A DNA stretch of 34,195 bases from an uncultured bacterium. GTDB taxonomy: Bacteria; Myxococcota_A; UBA9042; PHBI01. This document shows positions 32,926 through 34,195 of the stretch, in pieces (the first letter of the stretch is position 1; each line of letters starts with the position of its first letter). Below the pieces are notes generated by a model. It saw only the letters and a program-made list of their open reading frames with translations. It searched no databases and was not told the DNA's origin. The position numbers and the translations under genes are program-made. The DNA lies in assembly GCA_938040325.1 (NCBI GenBank), contig CALHXW010000355.1, positions 1-34,195 on the forward strand. The letters run 5' to 3'.

Positions 32926-34195
32926 CTACATCCCCAGCTCGGCCTCGAGCTCCTCGATGGCGCTCTCGAGGTCTTCGCCCTCAACTTCCGTGTTGGCGGG
33001 CGTGCTGCCAGCAAAGTCGTGGGACGAAAAGACCGTGCGGCCAACCGAGCGGGTGCTGTTGGCGGTCGCGCGGAGCTTGTCGACGGTGGCCATCTCTTTC
33101 CAGACGCGGTCTGCGCGGATGGAGAGCGTGCCGTTGGTGGTGTCGGCGGTGCCTCGCAGCTCATCGGCAATGTCATTGGCGACCGAGCGCAGCAGATCCG
33201 GCGCCCACGGGCCGAGGCCGCTCTGTGCGATAGCGGCAGCGTCCGCGGGCACACGAACCGGCTGACGCCGCGAGAAGAGCAGCCGGAAGATGCTCATGCG
33301 GATGTTGTCGCGCTCGTACTTGCCCTTGTTGGCGGCATCCCGAGACATGCGGCGGAAGGCGATGGCGAAGAACAGAACGCTGAAGATGAGCGGAATCCAG
33401 ACGAGGCTGATCGTGTAGCCAAGCCCGGTCATGCCTAGGACGGCAAGGCCCTTGAACTGCATCACCAGCGCCAAGACGATGTTGATGGCACAGAGCACGG
33501 GAACAAGAACCGTCGGGCTCTTCCGTAGGAGGTGCTCTTTCTGGCGCACCTGCCACAGGTAGCCAAGGTCGGGTGCCTGCTCGGCCACTTCTGGAGCGCC
33601 CGAGAGCATCAAGTTGGGGAAGCGGTAGATGGCAATCCCTTCGTCGGTGATGTCGAGCTCACCTTCGTAGGTGGCAACCAGCCGGGTGCCAATGGCGTCC
33701 GCCTCGTCGTAGGTCACGCCGAGCAACGCGATGATGTCGGCGTTACTGACAAAGCCCTTCTTGGCTCGGATGTAGGTGAGCAGCTCTTTTTCGCGCTCGA
33801 GCGGGTTCTTCTTGATGCCTTCGGTGCCAAAGAGGAAGAACCAGGTGCGCTCACGCAGGCTTGGTTTCGTCTCGGTGTCCGCGGGCGCGCGCATGTCGTA
33901 GGGGTCTTGGCCCTTCTTGAGCATCTTCTCGAGGTCTCGGTTGAAGCTGCGACGACGGCGACGGCTACGTCTGCGGCCATAGCCGCCGTAGCCCCAAGGG
34001 CTGCCATTCATGAAGAAAAAGAACCAACCGCCGCCGCCCCGCCGACGGGAGGAGCCACCGCTGTCGTTGTCGTCGTTTTGGGACATCATCGCGACCAGCA
34101 TCGCGACCGTGAGAGCCATGAGCACGACGAAGTAGACGATGACCATCGCGACGGTCCAGCCCTTGAAGAAGCTGATCGCGCCTTGCTTGAAGGCC
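32926..34195 (-). CDS. Membrane protein of unknown family, probably continuing past the right edge
   Basis: The frame is open from the window edge to the TAG at 32926 (at least 422 residues). An ATG at 34146 is possible, but the 16 codons before it (AFKQGAISFFKGWTVA) read smoothly into the first membrane helix, so the true start is probably outside. The layout is a first helix (VIVYFVVLMALTVAMLVAMM), then a Gly/Arg-rich stretch with WFFFF and poly-Arg (GRRRSRRRRR), and a region at about 34195-relative residues 130-190 that looks like a winged helix (EKELLTYIRAKKGFVSNADIIALLGVTYDEADAI). Next are two or three membrane helices (VLVPVLCAINIVLALVMQF, GYTISLVWIPLIFSVLFFAIAF) and a soluble tail ending in acidic helices. 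I do not recognise the family. Its partners lie beyond the window. Confidence 0.75.
   Translation of the reverse strand, partial: AFKQGAISFFKGWTVAMVIVYFVVLMALTVAMLVAMMSQNDDNDSGGSSRRRGGGGWFFFFMNGSPWGYGGYGRRRSRRRRRSFNRDLEKMLKKGQDPYDMRAPADTETKPSLRERTWFFLFGTEGIKKNPLEREKELLTYIRAKKGFVSNADIIALLGVTYDEADAIGTRLVATYEGELDITDEGIAIYRFPNLMLSGAPEVAEQAPDLGYLWQVRQKEHLLRKSPTVLVPVLCAINIVLALVMQFKGLAVLGMTGLGYTISLVWIPLIFSVLFFAIAFRRMSRDAANKGKYERDNIRMSIFRLLFSRRQPVRVPADAAAIAQSGLGPWAPDLLRSVANDIADELRGTADTTNGTLSIRADRVWKEMATVDKLRATANSTRSVGRTVFSSHDFAGSTPANTEVEGEDLESAIEELEAELGM

Noticed and set aside
1-34195. CRISPR arrays, insertion sequences, rRNA or riboswitches
   Set aside because: No regularly spaced direct repeats with unique spacers, no transposase motifs and no conserved RNA signatures were seen.

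Overview
The window is GC-rich and gene-dense. It codes for several Cys-rich and Asp-rich lipoproteins with Ala-Gly-Cys lipoboxes, a kelch/Ig-like surface lipoprotein, a complete tripartite RND efflux pump, and many TTG/GTG starts and ATGA/TGATG gene overlaps. This suggests a Gram-negative member of the Myxococcota or a related deltaproteobacterial group. That assignment rests on protein style only, since no rRNA or other phylogenetic marker beyond lon is present.

Layout. Positions 1-349 (minus) hold the N-terminal part of a lipoprotein with a TPR-like segment. Positions 350-1553 have no convincing gene but carry three TetR-operator-like palindromes. Positions 1554-3644 (plus) encode a multi-pass membrane protein with a three-fold Cys-paired repeat at its C-terminus. 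Positions 3794-10867 (plus) form a tightly coupled four-gene operon: a degenerate CPA2-type antiporter with a His-rich tail, a 1439-residue antiporter fused to a long helical region and a C-terminal AAA+/STAND-like ATPase, an MscS-type channel, and a DUF1415 protein. Positions 10876-17867 (minus) form a tetR-outer membrane factor-adaptor-RND permease operon, every junction overlapping.

Positions 18054-20108 (plus) and 20125-25224 (minus) are two convergent large surface lipoproteins. The gap 25225-25635 contains a 177-bp element bounded by perfect 17-bp inverted repeats. Then follow an M15 peptidase (plus), a FemAB-like acyltransferase preceded by a 56-residue coupled ORF (minus), a TetR regulator (plus), and lon (plus) with a sigma-32-like promoter and a strong intrinsic terminator. 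After these come another Cys-rich lipoprotein (plus), a GC-rich minisatellite with a long hairpin, and a membrane protein (minus) that probably runs off the right edge.

The most unusual unit is the 3794-10867 operon. Two paired antiporter-like proteins, one lacking the Asp expected in the ion-binding helix, are coupled to a P-loop ATPase and a mechanosensitive channel. It looks like an ATP- or ligand-sensing ion-flux module, and its job (osmotic homeostasis, envelope stress or a defence-type membrane-permeability response) cannot be decided from sequence alone.
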